Shown piece after piece: positions 46,691 to 55,507 of a DNA stretch of 64,000 nt. The position numbers and the translations under genes were made by a program. How positions within the stretch are numbered: position 1 is the stretch's first letter; each line of letters starts with the position of its first letter. The notes beneath the pieces are model-generated. The model was given only the letters and a program-made list of their open reading frames with translations, had not been told where the DNA came from and did no database searches. Source of the DNA: Bradyrhizobium oligotrophicum S58 (GTDB lineage Bacteria; Pseudomonadota; Alphaproteobacteria; Rhizobiales; Xanthobacteraceae); contig NC_020453.1 in the NCBI RefSeq assembly GCF_000344805.1, forward strand, positions 7,287,001 to 7,351,000, in the 5' to 3' direction.

Positions 46691-48541
46691 ATGGGATACG
46701 ATCCGTCAGTCTGCATCCAGAAGCTCAACGCCGCCGGTCTCACGCCTGCCTGTGAGGCTCTGGCCAACCCCTACCACTGCGACGATCTGCAGCAGATCAG
46801 TCCGGTGATCCATCAGTTCTGCGGCCAGCAGCAGGCGTATTACGCCCCGGTCCAGGCGCTGGTGTGCATCTACTACAACAACAACGTCCCGACGCAGTGG
46901 CTGTATTGGCCGGCCGATCAGCTGATCGTCAAGTGCATGCAGCAGGTACCGCAGAAGGGGACCGGCACCACCGGCTGGAACGTCGCCAACTGCTATTGCT
47001 GCTGCAGCTGCTTTGCCTACAACACCATGATCGCGGTCCCGGACGGCATGGTTGCGATCCAGGAGATCAAGATCGGCAACGAGGTCAGGGCGGCCAAGCT
47101 CGTCAACGGCAAGCCGCAATGGGACAACAAGGCGGTCACATTCAGCTCCGGCATGGCCGGCGGCGATTCGCCGGCGATGGTCTATATCCACTATGGCGAC
47201 AACCCGACCGATCTGATCTGCAATTCCGATCAGGTGTTCGTGCTCTCGACCGGCGAGATGGTCCGAGCGGGCAAGCTCACCATCGACGACAAGCTCATGG
47301 GCGAGGACGGGGCCGCGGTGCCGATCCACATGGTCGCGCTCGGTAACTACAAGGGCGGCATCCACCATATTTCGACGGGCAACGAGTGGAAAGGCTCCGC
47401 TGATGGACATCTGCTGCTGGCCGCCGGCGTCGTGGCCGGCGACTTCACGCTACAGATGCATTTCGACTCCCTCGGCGCCAATCTGAAGGTCAAGAACGCG
47501 AGCCTGCGCCACGAGATCGGCAGCGCCGACTACGCCAAGCAGCATTCCAAGCTCCGCAGCGGCAAAGCCCTGCTCGCATTCAGCAGCAACGGCCACGAGC
47601 CCGCAGCCCACCAGCTCGCGGTGCAGAACGGTCGCTTCCAGTTCTATCGCCTCGCCGGCCCCGACTACACCACCATGGGCGTCAGCATGTTCACGCCGGA
47701 ACAGGCGAACGACATCCTGGAGAACGGCCAGCAGCTCGCGCTGTCCAACCCGGTGCCGAAGAGCGAGATCGCGAACATCTTCATGATCCTCAAAGGCTTC
47801 TATCCCGAGTTCAACTACTATCTGGACTGGTATGCGATGGAGCCGAACGTCCATGCGTTCGAGGAGTATGGCCAGAAATTCGTGGTGGTGACCGGCGGGC
47901 TCGCGCGGATGGTCGGCCTGAGCTACGAGGGCCTGATGATGGCCGTGGCCCATGGCGTGAGCCGATTCATCGGGCTGCCGCCGAAGACGCCGTCCGGCTA
48001 TGTCGGCACCGGCGCAGCCGACTACTTCGGCTTCGGCGTGATCAGCCGGGCGATATGGTACGGCAACAGCTGGATCAATTCGGTGATGCCGGCCTTCACT
48101 CAGATCCAGGCTCTGATGGGCCTGATCAGCCCCGCGAATGCCGGCGGCGTTCCCGGCTATCCGGTCGAGTATCCGTCGATCTCGTGCCGGCTCTCGGCGA
48201 TCCAGTCGGGCATGGGCGGCGGCCCGCTGCCGGAGTGCTGCGGCGGTCCGCCTGTGCCAATGATCGGCGTGCAGAGTGCAACCGCCGAGCCCGGCGGCGT
48301 GGCGATCACCTTCACCTACGCACCGATCGAGCAGGAAGCGATCAACGTTGCGAACTATGCAACGACGCCTTCGGTCTCGATCACCAAGGCGACGGTCGAT
48401 CCCGAGAAGAACTTCATCGTTCATCTGGAGGCGGCATTCAAGGCGGGCACGGACTACAAGGTGACCGTCAGCAATCTGCACAACATCTTCGGTGGCGGAG
48501 TCGATCCGAAGGCGGATTCGGCGACTTTCACCGCCATCTGA
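46691..48541 (+). CDS. Hint-domain protein with metallopeptidase-like region and Ig-like C-terminus
   Basis: 616 residues from ATG 46691. Residues 1-100 are Cys-dotted (Cys8, 21, 30, 44, 59, 82). A cluster CYCCCSC spans 101-107. At Cys107 a Hint block A begins (CFAYNTMIAV, then IQEIKIGNEV); block B near 177 reads CNSDQVFVLSTGEM, with Gln181 where His is usual; the module closes with HLLLAAGVVAGDF (240-252). Residues 370-460 resemble a zinc metallopeptidase core (KFVVVTGGLARMVGLSYEGL, GAADYFGF), but the HExxH position reads HGVSR (421-425). Residues 522-616 form an Ig-like (Big) domain. Set between TcA and TcBC, it may mature or dock the toxin; that is inference. Confidence 0.75.
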   Translation: MGYDPSVCIQKLNAAGLTPACEALANPYHCDDLQQISPVIHQFCGQQQAYYAPVQALVCIYYNNNVPTQWLYWPADQLIVKCMQQVPQKGTGTTGWNVANCYCCCSCFAYNTMIAVPDGMVAIQEIKIGNEVRAAKLVNGKPQWDNKAVTFSSGMAGGDSPAMVYIHYGDNPTDLICNSDQVFVLSTGEMVRAGKLTIDDKLMGEDGAAVPIHMVALGNYKGGIHHISTGNEWKGSADGHLLLAAGVVAGDFTLQMHFDSLGANLKVKNASLRHEIGSADYAKQHSKLRSGKALLAFSSNGHEPAAHQLAVQNGRFQFYRLAGPDYTTMGVSMFTPEQANDILENGQQLALSNPVPKSEIANIFMILKGFYPEFNYYLDWYAMEPNVHAFEEYGQKFVVVTGGLARMVGLSYEGLMMAVAHGVSRFIGLPPKTPSGYVGTGAADYFGFGVISRAIWYGNSWINSVMPAFTQIQALMGLISPANAGGVPGYPVEYPSISCRLSAIQSGMGGGPLPECCGGPPVPMIGVQSATAEPGGVAITFTYAPIEQEAINVANYATTPSVSITKATVDPEKNFIVHLEAAFKAGTDYKVTVSNLHNIFGGGVDPKADSATFTAI

Positions 48542-48559
48542 CCTCCGGGCAGACGAGCC

Positions 48560-51500
48560 GTGGCCTGGACCCCCAGCACGCCAGGATCGGCCGGTCCCTC
48601 GCGACCGGCCGGCACCGACCCGCGCCGGCCGCAAACACCGCGGCCGGCGCCGCCAACGCTTGCGGTCCCCGACCGCAAGCCGGGCCGCAGCTATGGCGAG
48701 ACCTTCGGCTCGTCCTCGTTCCTGGGCGAGGTCACGCTCACATTGCCGCTTCCGGTGAACGTCGCGCGTCTGGTTCCAGACCTGTCGCTGGCCTATGCCG
48801 CCAGCAGCGCCAATGGTCCATTCGGGTTGGGCCTCTCGCTCTCGATCGGGACAATCGCCCGGCGCACGGATGCCGGCATCCCACGCTACAACGACACGGA
48901 TACGTTCCTCGGACCTGATGGCCAGGAGTTGACGCCGGGCTTCATACCCGACGGCCATGGCGGATGGACACCCGACCTGCGCAGCGCGACCGAGGACGGC
49001 GTGACCTATGCGGTGCGCCGCTTTCCACCGCGCGTCGACGGTCGTTCGATCCGGATCGAGCAATGGACCGGATCGGACGGCCAGATGTTCTGGCGCGTCC
49101 GCGACGGCGACGACACGCTCACCACCTTCGGAAAGTCGGCCCTGGCGCGGATTGCAGACCCCGCCGATCCCTGGCGGATCGCGAGCTGGCTGCCGGAGGA
49201 GACGATCGACCGCTTCGGCAACCGGCTATTGTATGTCTACAAGCCGGAGGACAATGTCGGCTGGTCGGGCGTGAGCTTTCCCGCGCCGGCGCAGCGCTAT
49301 CTCGCCGAGGTCCGCTACGGCAACTATCTGCCGGCGGGCGCCGCGACAGAGAGCTTCGCCTTCTCGCTCGTGTTCGATTACGGCGAATATGCCCCGCTGA
49401 CCGGAAATCCCGATCCGGTCCGGCCCTGGCCTGCTCGCAGCGACCCTCAGACCTCGTTCCGCACCGGCTTTCCGCTGCAGACGCTGCGGCTATGCGCGAG
49501 CGTATTCTCGGTCAACCGCATCCCAGAAGCCGCCGTCGGCGGCCCGCTGGTCGATGAGGTTCTGAGTCTCACCTATGACGATCCAAGCAGCAACAAACTG
49601 GTGCAGGCGCAGCTGACCGGCCAGCGGCGGGCTGCCGATGGCAGCCTGCAGGCAGCATCTCTGCCGGCGCTGACCCTAGACTACACGCCGTTCGAGCCGG
49701 AGGAGGCGACCTGGCAGAGACTCAGCATCGCCGGCACCACCGATCTCCCTACGGCACCAGGCGGCACGTTGCTCAACTTTGCCGATCTGCATGGCGAAGG
49801 ATTGCCGGGACTCGTCTTGAGCGTCGATGCCACGATGAGCTATGCGCCGCCGCTGGGTGGCGGCCGCTACGGCGCGGTCGAGCCGCTGCCGGTCTTTCCC
49901 AACGCTGCGGACGTTCCCGGCTTTGCCCTGCGCGACCTGGATGGCAATGGCCATCTCTCGCTCACGGCGAACACGCCGGACTATGGCGGCTTCTTCCTCA
50001 ACCGGAACGATGGCGGCTGGGACGGCTTCCGCACCTTCCCGAGCTACGCCGCCGAGGCCGCAAGCCCCGCGAGCGCATGGGTCGATCTGGACGGAAACGG
50101 CCTTGCCGACCTGCTCGTGCCCTCGGGCGACCAGACGCGCGCCTATCTCTCGCGCGGCACGCTTGGCTTCGCGCCGCCTCTGACCCTGGTGCCGACCGCC
50201 GCAACGCGCGATCTCGAAACTGCCGGCGCTGCCATCCTGTCGACCTATGCGGACATGTTCGGCGACGGGCTGGAGCACCGCGTCGTGGTCCGTTCGGGAC
50301 GCATCGACGTCTGGCCGAACCTCGGCTACGGCAAGTTCGGGGCACGGATCAGCTGGCCCAATGCGCCGAGCTTCGGCGAACTCATCGGTGCGGATCGCAT
50401 CATCCTCGGCACCGTCCTCGGTGGCGCCGCCGATCTGCTACTGGTCTATCCGGACCATGGCCTGCTCTATCTCAACGCCGGGATTGCCGGCTTCGGCGAG
50501 CCGATCAGCATCGACTTCCCGTGCACGGCAGGACCGACCACCACGGTTGCGATCGTCGACCTGCTCGGGCACGGCCAGGGCTGCCTCGTCGTCGCGCAAC
50601 AGGACGTGTTCGCGGCCGGCTGGTATCTCGACGTCTGCAATGGCGGCTTTCCCGATCTGCTGGCCCAAGCCGACAATGGCATCGGCGGCGAGACGAGCAT
50701 TGCCTATCGCAGCTCGACCGACTTTTATCTGGCCGACCGCGCCCGCGGCGTGCCCTGGCTGACGCGCCTCGCATTTCCCGTCGTCGTCGTCGAGCGGCTC
50801 GACCATACCGACAGCGTCAATGCCCTCGTCAACACCGAGCAGCACCAGTACCGCGACGGCTATTACGATCCTGTCGAGCGCCGCTTCCGCGGCTTCGGCT
50901 TCGTCCAGAGCATCAACGCGCGCGCCGTCGACGACGGGCTATGGAGCTTCCCCAGCCCGCACGGTAGCGCGGCGCCGATCGGCGGCCCGGCGCAACTGAC
51001 GAAGCAGTGGAGCTACACCGGCAGCTTCGTCAGCCCGGATGCTGAAGTGGCGGCCTACAGCTCCGGCTTCTTCACCGGAACGGGCCCCCTCCCTACGATC
51101 GGCGGCAGCGTCCTCGCGCCGCCGCTGCGCGACGGCAGCGCAGACACCGTGCGAGAGGCGACGGCCGCACTGGCCGGCTCGCCAATCCGTACCGAGATCT
51201 GGAGCGTCGCCGATGACGGCAGCCTCGATACGGCGCCGCTTCAGGTCGAAGAGAATTCACAGACCGTCACGGAGCTGCAGCCGCATATCGGCGATGCCTG
51301 GTCGAGCGTGATGCTGACGCCGCGCGAGAGCGCGACGCTTCATTATGACGGCGTCGCCTCCGATCCGCGCATCGAGCAGGATGCGACACTCATCTGGGAT
51401 GCCTACGGTCACCCGACACGGTCGACGACGGTGTTCTACCCGCGGCCGCAACCCACGACCCCGGCCCAGGGCGAAATGCGGATCACCGTGACGCGCGATG

Positions 51501-54500
51501 GCTTGAGCAACCAGGATACGGCCGACGTCTTCCTGATCGGGATTCCCTACGAGACTGCGGAGTACGAGGCTGCGGGCGTGCTGCCGGATGCCGGTCGCTA
51601 CTTCTCCTATGACGGTCTCGCCGCGGCGATCGCGGCTGCGCTCGCGCAGCCGGTCGATTACGGCGAGCCGTTCGGCACCGGACCGCAATCGCGGTCATTG
51701 GCCTGGGGCCGCGAATATTACTGGAATGCGGCGGGCGATGCCGTGCTGCCGCTTGGATCATGCGGCCCGCGCGCCCTGCTGCATCATTCGCTCGACGCGG
51801 TGTTTCCTCCAAGCTTCGTCGCGACGGCCTATGGCGGCCTCGTCGACGAGGCGATGCTCACGGAAGCGGGGCTTGCGTCCGAAGCGGGCATGTGGTGGTC
51901 GCCCAGCGATACGGTCAGCTACGCCGGTGTCGAAGGCTATTTTCAGCCCATCGGCTTCCAGACCGTGTTTCAGACCGCCGCCGCCCACACTACGCTGGGC
52001 TACGATCCCTATCAGCTGTTCGTCACGCGCTCGACCGACGCGCTCGGCTTCTCGGTGACCTCGGCGCCCGACTACCAGGCGCTCGAGCCGTGGACGGTCA
52101 CCGACGTCAACGGCATGGTCACGCAGGGCCTCTACAGCCCGCTCAAGCGCCTGACGGTGATCTCGCAGCATGCGATCGTCGCGGGGAAGTGGCAGGGCGG
52201 GATGGATCTGGCCAACTACCAGCCGCATCCGGTGCCGGATCTCGCGACGCTGGTCGCCGATCCCATGACCTATCTGCAGGGCGCCCGCGGCTTCTATCTC
52301 CCCGGCTATCCAGCGGACGAACAGCCGGCCTTCCTTGCCACGATCGCGGCAATGGCCGATTGCGATGCGCCGACCTGGACCGGCCCCGTCACGGCGGAGC
52401 CGGGGATCAACGTCGGCTATCTCGACGGCTTCGGTCGCAGCCTCGAAGCGCTTCAGCGCGTCGAGGCGGCTGCGGTCGCCGGAACGGCGACGCAGGGCTG
52501 GACGTGGCGGAGCGTCACCCGCGTCGATTACGACCATCAGGATCGCGTGCTGCGCACCTATGTGCCGACATTCCAGCAGACCTTTGCGTTTCAGCCGGCA
52601 GACACACGCGCGTTCACGGCATTCCAATACGACGCGCTCGACCGGCAGATCCGGATCGACACCGCCAAGGGTTTCATCCTGGCGACACACTATCCGGACG
52701 CCTGGACGGTCGAGAACTGGGACGCCGACGACACGGTTCTGCAATCGCCATACTATCAGACCCACATCAACGATCCAGACCTGCCACAGCAGGAGAGGCG
52801 GGCGCTGCAACAGGCGGCGCGGTTCGCCGACACCCCGACGAGCGATCGCCTCGATCCGCAGGGACAGACGGTTCGCATCGATGCGATCAACGTCGACGCC
52901 CAAAATGTCCGATCGATCCTGCAGACCACGCTGACGATCGATGTGCGCGGGCTGACCATGGCGGCGGTCGATCCGCGCCTGTCGGCCACGCCCGGCCTGC
53001 ACAACATGGTCGCGCTCTACGACATGCAGGATCGGCCGATCCGCGTCACGCGCGCGGACTCCGGAACCGAGCTTTTGTTGCGCGACGCGCTGGGCGAAAC
53101 GTTGCATCACTGGACCGCGCTCGGCGCCCATGTCGAAACTGTCTACGAGACGCTGATCCGGCGCCCGGAGCGGCGGCTCGTGACGCTGAAGAATGCCGCG
53201 AGCCCGATCGAAGTCGCGCGCTTCGCCTATGGCAGCGATCCCGCGACGCAGAGCGTCAACCGCCTGGTATTGCAGCACGACCAGGCCGGCATCGAGACGA
53301 CGCTCGCCTATGACATCGGCGGACGCGAGACCAGCGCCACGCGCCAGTTCACGCAATCGGCGGTGACGCCGATCGACTGGACCGCGAGCGTGCCGCTGCA
53401 GGCCAGCATCTGGCCGGCGGGATGGCGCTACGATCCGGACGGACGGCTGCTCGAGCAGACCAGCGGCGACGGCTCGACGATCGCGCGCAGCTACTATGCG
53501 AATGGCTGGCTCGACCGCGTCACCGTGACGCCCGCCGGCGCTGCTGCCCCGAATACGATCGAGGACGGCCTGCGCTACGAAGCCGGCGGCGGCCCGGTCA
53601 CCGCGCGCTACGCCGATGGCATGAACCTCGCCTGGAGCTACGATCCGCTCACCGGCGACCTGATTGCCGCCACCGCAACGAGAATCTCGGACGGCGCGCG
53701 CCTGCAGGATCTCGGCTATGTCTATGATCCCCAGGGCAACGTCTCCTCGGTCGTCGACAATGCGGCGGCGGCCCTGATGGGAGGTTCGGCGCAGCCGCTG
53801 ATCAAGGACTACACGTTCGACGCGATCTACCGCCTGACGAATGCGACCGGCTTCGAGGCTGCGCAGGCGAGTCCACCGTGGCAGGCCTACACGCAGACGA
53901 TCAGCTATGATCCCGGCAACAATCTCGTTGCCGTCGCGGGCTCAGCTGCCGCAATCGCGCTCACCGTGTCCACCACCTCGAACCATGCGGTAGCCGATTC
54001 GATGCTCGGCCACGGCGGGACGGTCGACGGCTTCTTCGATGCCGCCGGAAATCTGCTCTCGCTGGCCGACGGCACCACCCTCGGCTACGATTTCGAGAAC
54101 CGCTTGACCGCGGTTACCCCCGCGGCCGCGCCACAGCCGAACGTCCGCTATTGCTACGGGCAGGACGGCCTTCGCCTGCGGAAGGCCAGCGCGGATGCCG
54201 ACATCTACCACCTCGGGGCTGCGTATATCGAGGCGAAGGACTCGAGCATACGGACGTCGCTGCTGGTGCCCGGCGCGTTCGGCGACACCCTGTTCGTGAC
54301 CGTCGATGGCACCCGGCTCGCGCCGAGCTACCTCATCACCGATCGCCTCAGCTCGGTCATGCTCGAGCTCGGCTCTAATGCCGAAATGCAGCGCTATCAG
54401 GACTACTATCCTTACGGACCGCTCAGCGTGTCGCTCGCGCCCGCACCTCCGGATCTGCCTGCTCGGCTCGGCTTTGCCGGCAAGGAGCACGACGGCGAAA

Positions 54501-55459
54501 CCAGCCTCTCCTATTTCGGCGGACGTTACTACGTCCCATCATGGGGACGCTGGCTGACGGCCGATCCGCTGGGCGAGGTCGACGGACTCAACCTCTACGA
54601 ATACTGCCATAGCAATCCGGTCAGCCATTCCGATCCGAGCGGCCTCGCCGTCGGCAAGAACCGGCGCATCAAGCGCAGGCGCCCATCCAAGCGCGTTGCC
54701 TCCAAATCGGCCGCAGCGTTTGATTTCAAGATCAAATCGACGGTCAGCTATGGAACTAGCGCGAAGTTTGGCACCAAAGGCTATGGCGGCACCGTCCTGA
54801 CCGTGACCGGGGGCAAGGGCAGCGGCGTCTTCTCGTTCTGGGTGCCTCGCTCGAGCAATACCGGCAAGGGCGTCTCCCGACAATATCCGATCACGTCGGT
54901 CGGATACCGGCAAAACATCAAGCACGCCGTGCTCAGACGGCGTCTGCAACGCTCGATGTTCCGTTTCAAGGACAAGACCCAGATCGGCTACGTCCGCGGC
55001 CACCAGATTCCCCACGCCGACACGGTCGTCAGCTCACCATTGTCGGGCGGCCTGATCTCGACCCGGGACAAGATCAACTATTATCCGGAGCCCGAAGGCT
55101 GGGGCGAGCAGCAGCGCAAGCATCGCGAGGGCAAGGCGCGCGGCCGCGAGACGCCGCTGGTCCAGTACAATGAATACGGAGCGAATCCGGCCAAGACCAA
55201 CGACGGAACGCCGGTCCCGGACCGGATCTATTTCATCGAGCTCACCGGCTGGTCGACCAACAAGGCGTATGCGAGCTCGAAGAACTACAACATCAAGTCC
55301 TACAAGGTGGAGTATTCCACCTTCGACTACGACAGCCTGCCCAAGAAAAACGGCTCCGATCGCCGCGCGCTGAGCAGCCTGCGGGTCTTCTCGCTTCCGC
55401 CAGGCGCCGAGGCCGTGGTGCGCCAGACCACCGGCTACGCCACGCCCTTCAAGTTCTGA
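48560..55459 (+). CDS. Fused TcB-TcC (SpvB/Rhs) toxin with nuclease-like C-terminus
   Basis: 2299 residues from GTG 48560. Order: a Pro-rich start, SpvB domain (RSYGETFGSSSFLGEVTLTL; NGPFGLGLSLSIGTIARRTD), VCBS/FG-GAP-like repeats (GTLLNFADLHGEGLPGLVLS; FALRDLDGNGHLSL), TcB middle regions (FPDLLAQADNGIGGETSIAY; YRDGYYDPVERRFRGFGFV), YD/Rhs repeats and the Rhs core (LGFAGKEHDGETSLSYFGG; RYYVPSWGRWLTADPLGE) ending at DPSGL near 2026-2030. TcB and TcC are separate genes in classic loci. The last roughly 270 residues are a variable effector module that is Lys/Arg-rich, with RGHQIPHAD at 2146-2154 as in DNA/RNA non-specific nucleases. The fold should make a cocoon that self-cleaves after the core. 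Confidence 0.9.
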   Translation: MAWTPSTPGSAGPSRPAGTDPRRPQTPRPAPPTLAVPDRKPGRSYGETFGSSSFLGEVTLTLPLPVNVARLVPDLSLAYAASSANGPFGLGLSLSIGTIARRTDAGIPRYNDTDTFLGPDGQELTPGFIPDGHGGWTPDLRSATEDGVTYAVRRFPPRVDGRSIRIEQWTGSDGQMFWRVRDGDDTLTTFGKSALARIADPADPWRIASWLPEETIDRFGNRLLYVYKPEDNVGWSGVSFPAPAQRYLAEVRYGNYLPAGAATESFAFSLVFDYGEYAPLTGNPDPVRPWPARSDPQTSFRTGFPLQTLRLCASVFSVNRIPEAAVGGPLVDEVLSLTYDDPSSNKLVQAQLTGQRRAADGSLQAASLPALTLDYTPFEPEEATWQRLSIAGTTDLPTAPGGTLLNFADLHGEGLPGLVLSVDATMSYAPPLGGGRYGAVEPLPVFPNAADVPGFALRDLDGNGHLSLTANTPDYGGFFLNRNDGGWDGFRTFPSYAAEAASPASAWVDLDGNGLADLLVPSGDQTRAYLSRGTLGFAPPLTLVPTAATRDLETAGAAILSTYADMFGDGLEHRVVVRSGRIDVWPNLGYGKFGARISWPNAPSFGELIGADRIILGTVLGGAADLLLVYPDHGLLYLNAGIAGFGEPISIDFPCTAGPTTTVAIVDLLGHGQGCLVVAQQDVFAAGWYLDVCNGGFPDLLAQADNGIGGETSIAYRSSTDFYLADRARGVPWLTRLAFPVVVVERLDHTDSVNALVNTEQHQYRDGYYDPVERRFRGFGFVQSINARAVDDGLWSFPSPHGSAAPIGGPAQLTKQWSYTGSFVSPDAEVAAYSSGFFTGTGPLPTIGGSVLAPPLRDGSADTVREATAALAGSPIRTEIWSVADDGSLDTAPLQVEENSQTVTELQPHIGDAWSSVMLTPRESATLHYDGVASDPRIEQDATLIWDAYGHPTRSTTVFYPRPQPTTPAQGEMRITVTRDGLSNQDTADVFLIGIPYETAEYEAAGVLPDAGRYFSYDGLAAAIAAALAQPVDYGEPFGTGPQSRSLAWGREYYWNAAGDAVLPLGSCGPRALLHHSLDAVFPPSFVATAYGGLVDEAMLTEAGLASEAGMWWSPSDTVSYAGVEGYFQPIGFQTVFQTAAAHTTLGYDPYQLFVTRSTDALGFSVTSAPDYQALEPWTVTDVNGMVTQGLYSPLKRLTVISQHAIVAGKWQGGMDLANYQPHPVPDLATLVADPMTYLQGARGFYLPGYPADEQPAFLATIAAMADCDAPTWTGPVTAEPGINVGYLDGFGRSLEALQRVEAAAVAGTATQGWTWRSVTRVDYDHQDRVLRTYVPTFQQTFAFQPADTRAFTAFQYDALDRQIRIDTAKGFILATHYPDAWTVENWDADDTVLQSPYYQTHINDPDLPQQERRALQQAARFADTPTSDRLDPQGQTVRIDAINVDAQNVRSILQTTLTIDVRGLTMAAVDPRLSATPGLHNMVALYDMQDRPIRVTRADSGTELLLRDALGETLHHWTALGAHVETVYETLIRRPERRLVTLKNAASPIEVARFAYGSDPATQSVNRLVLQHDQAGIETTLAYDIGGRETSATRQFTQSAVTPIDWTASVPLQASIWPAGWRYDPDGRLLEQTSGDGSTIARSYYANGWLDRVTVTPAGAAAPNTIEDGLRYEAGGGPVTARYADGMNLAWSYDPLTGDLIAATATRISDGARLQDLGYVYDPQGNVSSVVDNAAAALMGGSAQPLIKDYTFDAIYRLTNATGFEAAQASPPWQAYTQTISYDPGNNLVAVAGSAAAIALTVSTTSNHAVADSMLGHGGTVDGFFDAAGNLLSLADGTTLGYDFENRLTAVTPAAAPQPNVRYCYGQDGLRLRKASADADIYHLGAAYIEAKDSSIRTSLLVPGAFGDTLFVTVDGTRLAPSYLITDRLSSVMLELGSNAEMQRYQDYYPYGPLSVSLAPAPPDLPARLGFAGKEHDGETSLSYFGGRYYVPSWGRWLTADPLGEVDGLNLYEYCHSNPVSHSDPSGLAVGKNRRIKRRRPSKRVASKSAAAFDFKIKSTVSYGTSAKFGTKGYGGTVLTVTGGKGSGVFSFWVPRSSNTGKGVSRQYPITSVGYRQNIKHAVLRRRLQRSMFRFKDKTQIGYVRGHQIPHADTVVSSPLSGGLISTRDKINYYPEPEGWGEQQRKHREGKARGRETPLVQYNEYGANPAKTNDGTPVPDRIYFIELTGWSTNKAYASSKNYNIKSYKVEYSTFDYDSLPKKNGSDRRALSSLRVFSLPPGAEAVVRQTTGYATPFKF

Positions 55460-55507
55460 ACGCAGATCGCCGGGAACCTCCGGCTCTCCGCTTGCGCCGC
55501 CGGTGCA

